Shown here one piece after another: positions 23,400-37,414 of a DNA stretch of 64,000 nt. The position numbers and the translations under genes were made by a program. The number at the start of each line of letters is the position of its first letter. The first letter of the stretch is position 1. The stretch lies in NCBI RefSeq assembly GCF_029227915.1, contig NC_079877.1:14588851-14652850 (forward strand), read 5' to 3'. The notes under the pieces are model-generated. The model saw only the letters and a list, made by a program, of their open reading frames with translations. It had not been told where the DNA came from and did no database searches. The stretch is from Hydractinia symbiolongicarpus. Taxonomy: Eukaryota > Cnidaria > Hydrozoa > Anthoathecata > Hydractiniidae.

Positions 23400-24140
23400 T
23401 AGTAAAAAAAAAATCTAATGGCCGAGACTGTATGTAAACTGAAATGACTGACTTTTGTGTAAGTTTTTATCAGCAAAGACAATATACAACATGCCAAATG
23501 AACTGATTTTTGTTGATTTAGATTTGCTCTTCAGAACCCGTTCTGTTTTACATTTTGTGTAAAATTTTTTAAGGAAATTGAAGATATTTGTTGATTTGAA
23601 ACTCACTCCTTGCTCACCGCGTTTTTGACATTTCAGTTTACAGTGTTTGTTAAAGGGCAGTATGGATCATCATACCAAAATACAATTAAGTTTGTGTTGT
23701 TAGCTGGTTAATTTTTACATTTTGTGTAAATTTTGTTGGAGAGAATGGTTTGCAACCAAAATAACTGATTTTTCTAGATTTAGTTTTGATATTTTCCAAA
23801 CTATGGCTTTTTGATATTTTTGTATAAGCTTTAAGGGGAAAGACAATATTTTTAAAATGCGTAAAAAACTTATTTTTGTTCATTTGTGCTTACTCTTGCA
23901 GGCCTCTTTTTGACATTTCAGGTTAAAATACCGAGGGTTTTCAACACAGTCGCTTATAAATTGTACATATTTGAAATGCGTTATTTCTGATATGGTCATT
24001 ATCTGTGTTGTGACTGTCGTTGTTGTAACTATTTGTGAAGAATTTAATGCAGTTTGAGATTTGACATTTTGTGTAAGATTTTAAGAACATTTTTGTTAAA
24101 TTAGGAATTACACTAAACGGATTTTTTTGACATTTACAGA
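23400..24140 (-). repeat. Dispersed repeat family E, inverted copy
   Basis: Non-coding AT-rich block with a recurring phrase TTTTACATTTTGTGTAAAAT (23547, 23716, and a variant near 24063) alternating with ACTGATTTTTGTTGATTTAG. In reverse complement these are the AAAAATCAGT and TTACACAAAAT phrases of 29040-30320 and 35770-36455. The alternation suggests a decayed tandem array. Confidence 0.6.
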
Positions 24141-24167
24141 TTCATTTTTTTTGTGTCAAGTGGATTT

Positions 24168-24189
24168 TTCAAAGGGCCTTATCTACTAG
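24168..24189 (+). mobile_element. Helitron family A 3' end relic
   Basis: Ends GGGCCTTATCTACTAG before a T. It matches the terminal bases of family A elements (GGGC-x7-CTAG|T), with no 5' part left. Confidence 0.4.
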
Positions 24190-25919
24190 TATTTAAATAA
24201 AATTGTGTTCTTACCTTCTGTTTAGTCATGTCATGTCGAAGAAACGGCAAAGTTACCGTAATGTTGTTTTCTCTGCTTCTGGTGGCGTTGTCAATTATCA
24301 TCTTACTTACTTCAATTATTCCTATTCAGTAAAAAAATGCAGGTTTGAAATGCGACGATATATATCTAGCATTCTGGTATTACGTTATTTTCCTTCCGTT
24401 TCTACAAAAAAGTGCTCAAAGTAAAGAATAACTGTTATCTTTGCTGCTCCATATAATCAAACTGCTAACACAATTACCGAACATTCTAATTTATCCAAAA
24501 ATGCCTGGTAAAACAGTATTTAGGTTGCCATAGAGCCCCAGAAACGTTGATACATAGGGTAGACTACCTTAGTGTCCATGGCAGTGCCATTAACTTTATA
24601 GATATTTTAAGTCGAGGTATTAAAAGTAGTTGTTTTCAAGGGTAAAAGAGAACAATGTGCGTATCATTTGATCGTTTAGTGTATAGTTTGGCAATTCTTT
24701 TTCTTATTTTTGATAGTTTCATTCATCTCCACACATAATATTTTGGCAAAAGGCAGTGGTTTTTATGTAGTTGTTGAAATAGACAAACAACAAGCGTGTA
24801 GGCTGCGCAACCGACATCTAAAATGACCTAGAACCACTTTCTACAAAGTGTGCATTATGGAAAAATCCTCCACACTTCCACTGTTAGCACAATTTAAGAT
24901 TTTGGTTCTAACCAAATAACTTAAGATTCAATGTCCTAAGTCGGCTGCGAACATTGACAAATGAACTTTGACAAAAAACGGTTTTCTCGATTGCTTTTGG
25001 TCACGAGCTGTAATAATTTCCCCTTTTTTGCAATATTATAAGTCTGGGAATATGACTTGTGGTACCTTTTTATATAATGATGTGACATCTGACACAATTA
25101 TGACTTATTTGGATAACTTTGAAAGTGGGATTCTTGGAGGTGTATGTTAAGTTTGGTATATAGAGTTTTGCCAGCTAACTGCATGTATATTAGTTGAAAT
25201 TTTGTTAGTTTTTTGTTTATTGTTTCAAGGTCACAAACATTGTGTAGCCGTTTATGCAAATGTATATCTTTGTGTCTGTACGGAAGAGGAATAATTCTTG
25301 TAAGATAAGGGACAATTTTTTCATAAACACAAAAATGTAAGCTAAATGTAGTCTGTAGATCCCCTTTCCCTGGGTATTTACAGTTAGGTAATATTCAAAT
25401 GTTGTCAGTCCCTAAAACCATACGCACTCGGATATGCTCCCCTGTTAAGCCGGCAGACGACAGCAAGTTCAAAACTTTCTATTCTCTAAGAAGTCGATGT
25501 TTACAGTATAAAGTATAATTAAACGTCAAAGGATTCTACCTTATTGCAACATCAAGTTTTTTTCGAATATGAGTGTCCCTAAGAACTTTGACCTTGTTGG
25601 AATCTTTAAACAGTATATTTTATATACAACATCCCACTGCTCATTTTAAAACGTTTAAGAACACGAAGAGATCCTTAACACTCCCATGCTGCTTTTAAAT
25701 TGCGATAAGAATGCTAAAAAAGAAAGAACGAAACAATACCTTGTCTAAGAATACTCCAAGTTTTTTGTTTTTTCTTTTTTTGTTGCGCAATATAACATAT
25801 ATAATTTTGTTTTAGGATAAGATATAATGATGTCAGCCTAGTATCTATGATTAGTATTTTTTTGACAATGAAAATCACCATCAATTAAAGATTGATGTAT
25901 CAAAATAACTTCGACTGAT

Positions 25920-28277
25920 CAAGGGGCGGCGCCACAATTCCAAAGCGGGGGAGGGGCTTAGGCATAATGGGAGATTTTGATATCTTAGTGACAATCAACG
26001 AGCGAAGCAAGTTTACCAAGCAATTGGGGTCCAGGGGGCGTTTTTAACCCCTCTGGTGGAGTTGAGGCCTTTGAAGCCAACGCATTTTAGAGCCTAAAAC
26101 ACATAAAACGGCTATACCTTGGATTTCAAAGAACTTGTAAAGGTTATCCCTGTTTTCAGAAGAAATGAAGTAGGCCAGAAAATAAATTAAATTTGAAAGA
26201 TCATCGGAAATAGCAACGTTTTTTGAATACTTCTTAATTTATTTATTAAATATTTTGCAAGAAAATATCTCTTTATTAGGGAGAAATCAAATCAATTTGT
26301 AATTCATGTCTCATAAAGTTGTGTTTTAAAACTTCGAATACAACGAGGGAATCTGAGCACAAACAATGCCTCAAGTCATCTTAAAACTTCCCGAAAATAC
26401 GTTTTCTGGAATCGCATGCATTTTGATATGAATTCATTTGGGACCTCGACCAAGTCAATTGAATCAGTGACGGACTTATGGGCATAAAGGATTGACAGTG
26501 GGTTAAATCGAGCAGCGGTTGTGGTTGAGCGAAGCCACGTTTTGTTTCTCCTTGTCAGAGAAAAAGATCTCTCTGGTGTTGCAGTTGTTGCAGCATTAAC
26601 AAGTAACAATTCCAGGATCTTAACAGCATTAGGTAGAAGGCACAGTTGACCTTTAGAGAGAGATTGTACTTCATCAAGTATGTCCTAGAAACAGTCGGGT
26701 TTCCACTCTCTCAGTATGGTTCAAAGTATGTCTGCTTCTACAGTTGAAAATTAATTAATAATAACTTATGTGCCATATTTGCCGTGTTTTGTTTTCGTAG
26801 GCCTTAAAACTCGGTTGATTGAACCTTTCGCGGATTGCAGAAATCATGTTATCTACAGCTTCAAAATAAATTTCACGGTATCGATCTTATGCCTTTAGTG
26901 GGCTGTAAGGTTCTGTCGTACTTTCTTAACCATCCACGTGATGCATTATTGAATAGTTTGGTGCCTTTCTTTTTCTCGGCAACACGGGTTGGTGAATAAA
27001 TTTTAACTCACGGGCATTTTCAGTGATTATCTTAAGCGGTTCTCAAACCTTCTAGAATAGTTACTAACATTTCAGCAGTCTTTTTGCTAGTGCAGGCGGA
27101 CATTTTTTCGGCTTGGAGTGTTTTTAATAAATTGTCGGCGTGAGAGTAAAGACGATGTCCAATGGTCACCCCGAAAAGGAAATCAAACTTTTCCATTTGT
27201 TTCTTTACGTCTATAATTCTTGATTTTACTTCTGTTACCATTTTATCAGTTTCAAGACAAAATGTCATTACTTCTTAATAATTGTCAAGAATTTTCGCGA
27301 ACAGACGATCTTGTTCGGATAGTTTTGATCACTGTCATAGCCTCGTAACAGTATCTCTTGACGAGAAAGATACTGTATGGATCTAAGATAGCCATGAAAC
27401 GCCTACGGTTGAATTCTCGTGTTTCCTTTTCTTCATCATCAATCAATTGAGCCACGTCAGGACATTGAGGAATGAGTATTTCGTAGGTAGGTGCTGCTCC
27501 GTGCCACTGGCCTGACTGATGTTTTTCAAGTTTCTTAATCGCCTCCTTTTAATTTTTAAAACCAGAAATGCATTTTCTTTACATCACTCAGTTTTCAAAT
27601 TATCTTGATTATTTTGACGTTTGCACGCAATGCATGTCACAGAATTGTTAAAATCGTCATAATCTAGCCAAGAAATCGCTTGGACCAATCGTGTTTACAT
27701 CATCGTTGTTGCCTTCCAAAGACAGTTTCTAGGAAGACAAAATTGCTAACGGGGTGATAAGGCTTCCTTTCTGACATGGTTGGACACCTAAGATTTGAAA
27801 ATTTAAATTTATTATACACCAAGAAAACTTTGAAGTCACGTTGAAAAATAAAAACATCGTTCAATTCACACAAAATTAAAGCCGCAAAACTTTGAAGCAC
27901 AAATAATTGATGAAAAAAGAAGAACTTTAAAAAATGTACCAGGTCTAGTTAAATGCTGTTAATATTTTCTTGCCTCTTACAAAAACCCGTCTCAAGCCCT
28001 TCTTACAACTTTCGTCTTCTCTGCTTTTTCTTTTGTTGTAAAACGTTGCTTTTTTGTTTAAATGAAGCTGTGTTTTGAATAAACTCTTTCTCGGCGTGCT
28101 TGTTGCGTAATGATTTCGTTTGTATGCATCACTGTATAAAAAATTGCATTATTTAGTGAGATTGCCTACAGATTCTCTGGTTGAATAACATCAATTTTCA
28201 TGCAGTGATAGAGACAATTATTTGCAGAAAAAAAATTATTATTTAGCAAAAAAGTTCCCCTAGTGGTGCCGCCCCTG
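25920..28277. mobile_element. Degenerate hAT transposon
   Basis: A 2.36 kb element with inverted ends CAAGGGGCGGCGCCAC and, reverse complemented, CAGGGGCGGCACCACTAG. Flanks TTCTATCA and CTTGATCA (read on the minus strand) agree at five of eight positions, consistent with an aged 8 bp hAT target duplication. It encodes fragments of a transposase on the minus strand. Confidence 0.75.
26376..27900 (-). pseudogene. hAT transposase (TTF/ZMYM-like), fragmented
   Basis: Three separate minus-strand frames match the order of a hAT transposase of the TTF-type zinc-finger group. At about 27720-27780, MSERKPYHPVSNFVFLETVF resembles the segment at the start of the TTF domain. At 27032-27268, KMVTEVKSRIIDVKKQMEKF and RLYSHADNLLKTLQAEKMSA belong to the alpha-helical middle region. 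At 26376-26609, the C-terminal dimerisation domain (Dimer_Tnp_hAT) is clear: ATPERSFSLTRRNKTWLRST followed by FNPLSILYAHK. In functional enzymes this last region also carries the catalytic glutamate neighbourhood. Stops and frameshifts between the blocks show that it is dead. Confidence 0.75.
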
Positions 28278-28440
28278 TGATAGAAATGACTTTAACTTAA
28301 AACAATACAGATTGCAACAAGAATTACATGTTAAAGAAACTTCTGTTACAGACTGCAAACGAATGAAAATGTGCTGTAATTTTCCAAACAATAATTCTAC
28401 GTTGCATTACTGTTGACTATGTATACACAAAATTGTATTA

Positions 28441-29039
28441 GTGCGGTGGAAAAATCCACGATAGATACCGAATAAAAAAACAGCGAAATAGTAAGTGAAA
28501 TTAACCATAAAGTTTGTTCTTTTGGTCAAACGTTTTGTTGTTTCCATTCAAGCGGGAATAAATAAAACCAATATGCTTTTTATATAACAGTGGACAATAA
28601 ACAAGTGCTTAAGGGAAAAATAAAATAATAAATTAACCGTGACTTTTGTGTTTTAAAGTTTACATTATTACACTAAGGTTACACAAATGAGAACAATAAA
28701 ATAAATTAACCGTGACGTTTTTAAATCAATTTGAAAAAGCACACAAAAGACAGAATAAAAAAAAAAGTTTAGCAAAATTGTCATGTTACCCCAGCTGTTT
28801 CTTTAGAAAAAACAATACATCCACTTTGCCTGTTACAAGCACACGGAACTGGCGTATGATTATATCGACCAGCTGTTTCACTAATTTCTCATTTAGTTCA
28901 TGTAACAGATTTAACGTCTATAAAAAACAATACAGCAGATGCGAACCTTACAAATTGCCTTATTATATAAATGACGTAAAATTGAAGGTATCCAACAACT
29001 GCAGTATAATGTGATATTTAGAAAGTAATTCTATTAAAA
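28441..29039. other. Unassigned AT-rich DNA
   Basis: Contains two repeats of a short phrase AATAAATTAACCGTGAC (28630 and 28700) but no gene. The 100-residue frame here starts at a non-ATG codon and shows no family resemblance. Confidence 0.4.
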
Positions 29040-30320
29040 TAATTGTACTGACCCTCTGACAATGCAAAAATTATCTGGAAAGAAGTTAATCGAAGCACTT
29101 TATAGTACATTTCGTTCATAAAATATAAATCACTCAAAATGTCACATACAAAAAGAAGCTGATAAATGTAAAAAAAAAACTTTGTCAGTGTATATGTTAA
29201 GATCAGTTAAGTTATTACAAACCCTGCCAAAGGTTGACAGAAAATAAACAAAAAATAAACAATAAATTGTGCCTCTGGAAGAAAATTTTATTTAGGTTTA
29301 AAAAAAATGGATTGCAAGGATAAATTATAATGCAATAAAACTTTTTGTTATATATTGAATATATGAAATATATATCTTTATTAAATTTTAGAAAAATTGT
29401 TAAAAGAAGTTAAAGAAAAAGAACAGTGTTTAAACCCAAATCTAATAAAAATCAGTCCTTTTAGCAACTTGCATGCTTACTATCAATAAGCCTTACACAA
29501 AGTTTAACTTCTCACATAGTATTCTGTCACAAAAATTTTTAAATAAAATATATATATAAATAACGGAGTATAAGATCAATTGGCATATTTTTTAGGCTAA
29601 TTAGCACAATTAGAAATGCAAAAACAGAGTTAGAGTCATAATTCATGTTAAAACAACCGCAATCAATTTAACAGTTCATTTCATGTCAATTTTTCACTAA
29701 ATTTGCAACACAAAATACAAATGGTTTTTCTCAAAAGGTTTAATCAAAATATAAAAGATGAGAGGTGAACGACAAAATCAAAGTTTGCAGAAGTTAATTA
29801 TTTTGGTATATATATCTAATGATATATGCCCTCTAAAACAATATTTCAACCCAAAGTGTGAAAATGAAAAACAGTTTGCAACCCAAACAGTTATTCTGAT
29901 GATATTGCATGCACTTTTTCTCCACAAAAATGTAAAAAGAGAATGGTTGTAGAAAATACTTCTAATTCAACAAAAATCAGTATTTTCGCTATTTTGCATC
30001 TTTTACTCATTAAGTATTACCCAAAATTTCAAAAAACTGCGATTTGGAATGCATCAAATTTATAAATAGAGAGGGATCAGTCATTTCGGTATGTTGTACA
30101 GAGTCCCACCCGGTAAGAATTTATACAAAATATAAAAAACACCTTGCAATGTGCACAATCTAATTCCCCTTCATTATGTCTTCTGTATTATGTGAAAAAA
30201 GTTTAATTTATAACGTCTACAACAACAAAATTCAGTTCTATCAGTATATATTATGCCATTGTCTGACAAAATGTTAACCTTAAAGTTTCATAAGGCTCAG
30301 CCTGTAAATTAAAAACAACC
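29040..30320 (+). repeat. Dispersed repeat family E, copy 2
   Basis: Aligns with 35770-36455 from CTGACAATGCAAAAATTAT through GTCACATACAAAAAGAAGCTG, then CGGTAAGAATTTATACAAAA and TTTCATAAGGCTCAGCCTGT. It is longer than that copy by a TA-rich stretch near 29260-29440 and additional internal units. Non-coding. Confidence 0.65.
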
Positions 30321-31577
30321 AATATCATGCATGTTTGTCTGCAACATGTGGGTACCAAAGATTTAATGATAATTATAAAACGTAAAATTGCCGTTTCTTT
30401 TATGATTATCATTAAGCAAACGGCAACCCGCGGCGTCGCATACCATTATGTTTTGAGCTGCTTCTATATTCAAAATGGAGGATTGTAGTACGAACACCAG
30501 TTCATCCAGACGGAAAAAGAAAGAAGTTAGTAATTTCTCCCATAGTATTTTAAAACAGAAATTTTTCTTTATTTCTTCATAAGTAACACAATGTTATTAC
30601 ACTTTTCGCTCAAAAAGTCAATTTGAAATAATCAGAACAAGAAAGGTCTAGATATTGAAGCACTTCAATAACGGGTTTTTAGAACCACGTGGTTTTCGAA
30701 TTCGTTCTGAATTATGGAAGAAAACTTGTAGTAACCTTAAAAAGGTCACGAAAGGATTTAACAAGCTCAATTCCCGCAATTTTGAAAAATCGCGTGTAAT
30801 AAACGGAACAAGAAATTTTACACACTTTAGAGCCACAGAGACGTCTAGACAACCTGCTTATGCATAATTATTTTTTATGATGCTTTTGATAATTTTTTAT
30901 TTTTATTCTCTAAAAAAAGCAAAATTTTCCTTCAGTATCATTTTGTCGGTAAAATAAGCTAATTCTGTGAAATATATCAATTATCACTAAATTAAAAGTT
31001 TGTTTGACGAGCGAACAGAAACAACACGAGAAACTGTATTTGTTAAAAAATGCTACGTACTAGCTGCAAGAATTTGATTAATACCTCCAAAAAGATTTTA
31101 AATTGTCATTGTTGTTCTATACAAAATTTCGAAGGATATAGGCAGCTAGCTAGTTCAAAAGGTTTAAAGTTTATTTTGTCTGAATATTTAAGTTAAAGGC
31201 AGGGTAAGTACTTATATCGAATAAATCATGGATATCCATATATGCAGGGAACTTTTCTGTCATTTTTAGTTATATTTGGATGCCCAATATGATGCCATGG
31301 AGGTAGATTTATTTCTACTTCCATGATGATACTTAAGGTGATATAAGTCGTTGTTTTCTTCCTCAGTAATCATAAACGTTTTCACAGTCAATAGCTCAAC
31401 TTTCGTGTAAGTTACTAAATTGAAAAAACCAACAGCCGTTTCCTAGCCCCTTTAAAATATTATTATTTATGAATAATGTTAAATATAATGAAACATCTGA
31501 AATGAGATATTTAAAGATTAATGTTGAAATTAAATGCAGAATTACTATGCAACATTTTTGCACAGTCTTAAGTTTGT
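30321..31577. other. Unassigned AT-rich DNA, 3' flank of GPCR gene
   Basis: No gene supported. It contains two short imperfect inverted pairs. One (30366-30417) pairs TTTAATGATAATTATAAAA and ACGGCAA-type blocks. The other (31292-31330) pairs CCATGGAGGTAGAT-like sequence with ATTTCTACTTCCATG. Confidence 0.4.
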
Positions 31578-32465
31578 TTACATTTTACAACTGCAAAATA
31601 TTTTTATCACTTGTTTCTTTACTTTCTTTGATCTTGAACAGTATATGAGTGGGTTAAACACACCATTTAGTAAAGCCATTATCCAAGAGCATGGATTAAC
31701 ATACTTGTAGACAACATCTTGATCTTTCAAAAGGGGTGTTACAATTTGTATGAGTATGTTAGGTAGAAAGCATATGGCCAAAGATGTAGACACTAAGATG
31801 GCAGTTATCAATGCACGCTTATGATTATTGCTTTCGTCGCTAGTACGGTTACTATATAAATAACGATATATCCGATATTGGCATATGATTGTGCTGCAAA
31901 ATATTATTGATCCAAATATACAAACGAACAGTTTGTAAAATAACCAACCATCATGAATAAGATACCTTATAATAACAGGCACGGTGATTAGAATAATACA
32001 TACAAACAATAATATGACGTGCATACGTGATCTGTGTGTTGCTGACCTGTAAACAAACGGCTTATGCACTGCTAAGTAAACTTGAATTGTTATAGCAAAT
32101 AGCATAGTGACAGATATCAAACTCAAAACGTATCCTATAACTACTGTCGCAGTCAGAATTTGACATCTTGTATACCATCTTTTCCGTATTAAAACAAAAA
32201 TCAATGATGAATTGGATAGACCATGTAGCAAATCTGATATGGATAACAGCACGTAGAGGTAATTGACAACATTTCTGAATTCCTTCTTAGCAGTAACTAA
32301 GAACAGAAAGCAGCCGTTTACCTTTGTTACCGAAATGGATATTATCACAGAGACAACAATGATCCAATAATGAAAGTTTGTTAATTCGTTCTTTAAAATA
32401 GTCGGAATGTTTTTGTAATGTTCCACAAGACAAAGTACAACACTGCGGTTCGACATTCTTGTCAT
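31578..32465 (-). CDS. Rhodopsin-like (class A) GPCR, single exon
   Basis: An intact 295-residue seven-helix receptor, presumably at the plasma membrane. Start ATG at 32465 has A at -3; a second ATG three codons in is equally plausible. TM1 contains KVNGCFLF (Asn1.50). TM2 has LLSISDLLHG (Asp2.50). Cys at the start of TM3 and a Cys in ECL2 can form the usual bridge. TM3 ends TIQVYLAVHKP, where the DRY triplet is QVY, so Arg3.50 is absent. TM6 has ICFLPN (the CWxP position). TM7 has NGVFNPLIYCSRS with a complete NPxxY, then helix 8 and a Cys-rich end (IFCSCKM) suited to palmitoylation. The fold is certain; the ligand is not deducible. It shares the YLAVxKPF phrase with the receptor at 37415, head-to-head 5 kb away, and the two may be paralogues. 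Confidence 0.88.
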   Translation of the reverse strand: MTRMSNRSVVLCLVEHYKNIPTILKNELTNFHYWIIVVSVIISISVTKVNGCFLFLVTAKKEFRNVVNYLYVLLSISDLLHGLSNSSLIFVLIRKRWYTRCQILTATVVIGYVLSLISVTMLFAITIQVYLAVHKPFVYRSATHRSRMHVILLFVCIILITVPVIIRYLIHDGWLFYKLFVCIFGSIIFCSTIICQYRIYRYLYSNRTSDESNNHKRALITAILVSTSLAICFLPNILIQIVTPLLKDQDVVYKYVNPCSWIMALLNGVFNPLIYCSRSKKVKKQVIKIFCSCKM

Positions 32466-34379
32466 AATGTTTCACTTAATGCTTTTTTCGTCTTGTAACT
32501 GGTATTCCTAATACATATAAGTCATTATTTTCGTCTACCATTGACTTTCATTCGCGGTTTTTACCCTAGTTTTTTTAATTATGTGTTAATGAAATAACTG
32601 TAATTAATATTTTTTTGCATACGCATCGTCATCTATTAATAGCAAACTACTTCTTTGTAATTGTCAAATCAAAGTTTATTAGACACGTACCTAAGAGGAA
32701 ATCACAGCAAAATAAATATTGTAACGCAATTCAAGAAGTTTTATTGGAAACCAAGATCCTTTATGTTACTCATAACAACTTCCTGTTATGGTATTACCAT
32801 AGCTATTGCATCAAACCTCAGAAACATTACAATGCTCTTTTAAAATTAATTGATTGCTTTATGTTGGCTAAAGTGAAGAAGAAAGTTCTATCTACTCGAT
32901 GAGCAGTATATGTAGGAAATTCTGATGAAACTTACGAACAAAAATATGATCTGATGATACATCTATACCAATCTCTAATTTTTCGACATCTGAAATCGAT
33001 TAATGGAGGTATATCTTTTGGCTAGTTTTGTCGTTAGGTATGTATGCATTTATTTTTAAGTGATTATGTCATGTAATTTTCTTGGTATAAAATATGCCGA
33101 AGAGTGTATTTAACCACCTCAAATAATTTATAAATGGGTTATGTCTTATAATGAAATATAACGGAAAGGGGAAATCTGCATTTTAGTAGGTCGTGAATAT
33201 TTCTCTGCGAACATTTGTTTTTATAGAGGATCATTATGACTCAGTGGGTTTAATGTGTGCAATATTTATTATTGTTCTACACTTCTCCTACGTCATAACC
33301 CATGGTAACATAATTATTTGGAATAATGCTGTAGCTATATAAATAATAGCTATTATGCAAATGCTTTTCTTTGTTTTAAACTCACCACCGTGTTAATGTC
33401 GATGATGGACCCTGAAGTACAAATAGCATTAAATTATTTTTCCTAGCGTGCAAAAAATTGTTCTACAATGCTTAAGGCAGATCGGAACTTGTTTAAATAG
33501 TTCCCAGGAAAATTTTAATTTTTATTAGTGCCATCTTGATTGCAATGCTTTACGCGTGATGTATTTTCTTGCAACTTTATTGGCAGGAAAAAGTTGAAAG
33601 TTTTAAATGTTTTTTAGAATCCATGATGCTGAAAACTTATTTTAATGCGAATGCCTATTTGGGTAGTTTTAACAAGTGGAGATCAGCCTTTACTCAACTT
33701 TTATATCCGAATAAACTACAAACTATGTAGAAATTCGTCCTAATTCGACTTCAACGTAAACTAATGCGTAATAAAATATTAATATATTCAGATAAAATAT
33801 ATAAACAACGGATGCATTAGAAGTTGCAATGTCTTATTGCAAACGATATGTAAATGTATATTCATACTGCTGTGCATTAACACATTTCTATTGAGACAAT
33901 ACAATGATAGTAACAAACAGATTTGGGTCAATGGTGGGTTTCTAATTCCAATGTAGGTTGTAAACACTAATATGTAAACGTTTACGGATGTTAGCACGTT
34001 GAAACTCTTCAGCTGAGGGAATAATTTTAAAAGTTATTCTTTAATCTCTCGTTTTTTTGTACCCGGAGAGATTATTGGAATAATAAACCAGCCAATATTT
34101 TATAGGTACATATGCAAAAGGTTGTCAAAAAATTCTCGAAATAATTGAAAAAATGTCTAAGCTACAAATCAAGTTTAGATGTGTTCCCAATTGGTTAAGA
34201 AAATAAGTATATAAAAATCAACATGGCAAAATTCACTGTAATTTTAAAATGGCACCTTTTAAAGCCGGAAAGTGTATTAACATTCGACCTAACTTCTGAG
34301 TTTTTTCGAACAAATTGAATTTAACTCCGCACACTTATAGTACGTCACAAAAGGATCAAAATAGCAGCAATAAATTTTG
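32466..34379. other. Intergenic region between divergent GPCR genes, left part
   Basis: AT-rich, no supported gene. A frame at 32615-32902 starts at TTG and resembles nothing I know. The first bases must include the leader and promoter of the receptor at 32465. Confidence 0.4.
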
Positions 34380-34850
34380 CTTGCGTAAGCATATTTTTTA
34401 AATTTTGTCCAAAATGCCACTATCTGCTTAAAATTCAATTAATTTAGTTCAAGAGCGTCTTTTAACATTCTGTTTGAAATTTCTGAAAGCTAAATGAAAG
34501 TTATTTAACATATTTTCCGGTTTTTACACAGATTGCATAAAAAACTCTCAAAAATTGCCCGGAAAAATCAGGAAATCGGATTAATTAATTGTCCAAAACA
34601 TGCAAAATGATTCTTCTTGATGAAACAAAGTTGTGTTGTCGGTAAGTTCTGGCGATAATCCTAACAAGAGTTATTATATTTTCTCCATTATAGGAGATTC
34701 ATAGAGTTTTTTTGGTTTAGTTTCGAGTAATAGCCAATATCAAAGCCTCTGAAAGGTATGGGACCTAAAAAGGTGTCTAATAGATAAATAGTGAAACTCA
34801 GTAAGTATCGTAGCCAACGTAGCCTTAAGGAGTTATTAAAAAAAAGTTAG
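34380..34850 (+). repeat. Dispersed repeat family C, copy 2
   Basis: Shares long phrases with 42830-43270 (same strand) and 9560-9900 (opposite): TTTAACATTCTGTTTGAAAT, TTCCGGTTTTTACA, GCAAAATGATTCTTC, CAAAGCCTCTGAAAGGTAT. Non-coding and AT-rich. Confidence 0.7.
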
Positions 34851-35752
<902 letters not shown>

Positions 35753-35769
35753 CATTTAAAAGCTAAATA

Positions 35770-36455
35770 TACTGAAACGACTGGCTCTGACAATACGAAA
35801 ATTATTAAGAAAAGAAGTTCAGTAAAGCATTTAATGCATAGCACCATTGAAATTGAAATCACTTAAAATTTATATTGTAACATATTTCATTATGTGTCAT
35901 ACAAAAAAAAAGCTGATTAATGTCAAACACAAAATATCGGTTAGCTTATTGCATAGTTCCTATAAAACAATATTTAAATCTAAAATGCCAAAGAAAAATA
36001 GTGTGCAGCAAAAATCAGTTATTTCATTAATCTAACAGTCCCCACAAAATCTTACACAAAAAGTAAAAAAAATAATGGTTGTTTTCTAATTCAATAAAAT
36101 CTGATTCAAGAAAAACCAGTTCTTTTGTCATTTTGCATGTTCTCCTTACCCATAAAATCTTGCACTAAATTTCAAAAAAACACGATTTGGTACTGATCAA
36201 ATTTCGAGGCACCCAGTCCTATCCGGTAAGAGTTTATACAAAATATAGAAAAACACAGTTTGAAAAGTGTAAACTCTAATTCTTCTTTTGCTTATGATCT
36301 TTTCTCACAAAATTAACATGAAATGTAAACAAAGTTTCTGTTATAACATCTAAAAACAACAAAAGTCAGTTTTTTCAGTATATGTATTTCATTTCATTGT
36401 CTTCCACAATTTTTACCTGAAAGTTTCACAAGCCACAACCCGTAAATTAAAATTC
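35770..36455 (+). repeat. Dispersed repeat family E, copy 3
   Basis: Matches 29040-30320 over the blocks CTGACAATACGAAAATTATT, TGTGTCATACAAAAAAAAAG, CGGTAAGAGTTTATACAAAA and AAGTTTCACAAGCCACAACC. The repeated TTACACAAAA and AAAAATCAGT phrases are present here too. Confidence 0.65.
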
Positions 36456-36659
36456 AACTAAAATCGTGTATTTAAGTCTATTACATACCATCCTGTCGCA
36501 AAGAAGTTTTATATACAATGTAAAAATTAAACAGTAAAACAAAAATTTTGAAATATCAGGTGCATATATACTGTCTTAAATTAAAAGGTTTTGTGGCTTG
36601 TTACATCTTCCATGATTTAAACTCAAAAGGTCTAGTCAAATAAGTTACATCCATATTCC

Positions 36660-36930
36660 TAACAAAAACCACTAAGAAGCTAGCTAGCTACAGATAGTAA
36701 CATAACTTACAGGCAAGCTAGGTACTGGGGAGCTTTAGTTCAAAGATGATGTTAGCTAGCTATAGCAGGTCATAGCTCACCAGCTAAGTATAAACTGGAA
36801 ACTTAGCTAGGTATAAAGAACATGGCTACATATATAAGTTAGATTAAAATTCTACTTCCTAGCTGCTTGTTTTGTTGTTGGTGGCTAGTTTTATGATGCT
36901 AACTAGCTAACACATAAATTTCGCATCAAT
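36660..36930. repeat. GCTAGCTA-rich stretch
   Basis: AGCTAGCTAGCTA motifs and single GCTA units recur irregularly through about 270 bases. Similar bits occur near 13320, 41042-41063 and 63220. No coding potential. Confidence 0.6.
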
Positions 36931-37414
36931 AATATCACCAAAGCAGAAAAAAAACATGAACAACCCTATAGAAACCTTGCTGTGTTTCCTTTATATAACC
37001 ATGCTCTTCTTCAAAGATGTGTTACGCAAGATATTGAATTTTTCAAACAAAAAAGATTTTCATTTAAAAATGCATAACAAAGCACACATTTACACAAATT
37101 AATTATCACATTATGTTAATATTAAATTCCTTTTTACAAAAGAAAAAAAATTAATACGTTTAATAAAACTTTTACGAAACAATATAAAACAATAAAAACT
37201 TTTCCTTTAAATTTACTATAGTAATTCAACAGCTGGAAAGTTTCTGTACATTTCTTGTGCTTTTTCCAAAGATTTAATCTTGTTGATATTTCTTGTTCAG
37301 TGATGTTATTTGACTGACGTTGTGGTATATAAAACTTCATCAGCTTGGTAAAATTAGAAGTATATAATCCTACCATTGCTAAAACAAAGATTTTTAAATA
37401 AAGCGTTCACTGAT

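Larger units (their letters stand above)
25150..28440 (-). repeat. Dispersed repeat family D, copy 2 (split by hAT element)
   Basis: 25150-25919 and 28278-28440 read, in reverse complement, as one continuous match to 15060-16830. Alignment breaks exactly at the hAT ends (25920 and 28277). The uninterrupted sequence at the hAT site is preserved in copy 1 (TTTCTATCAATACAAG). Copy 2 lacks the Penelope insertion of copy 1. Confidence 0.75.

Noticed and set aside
32615-32902. 95-residue frame upstream of the GPCR
   Set aside because: Starts at TTG in a eukaryotic sequence, overlaps another chance frame and has no domain.
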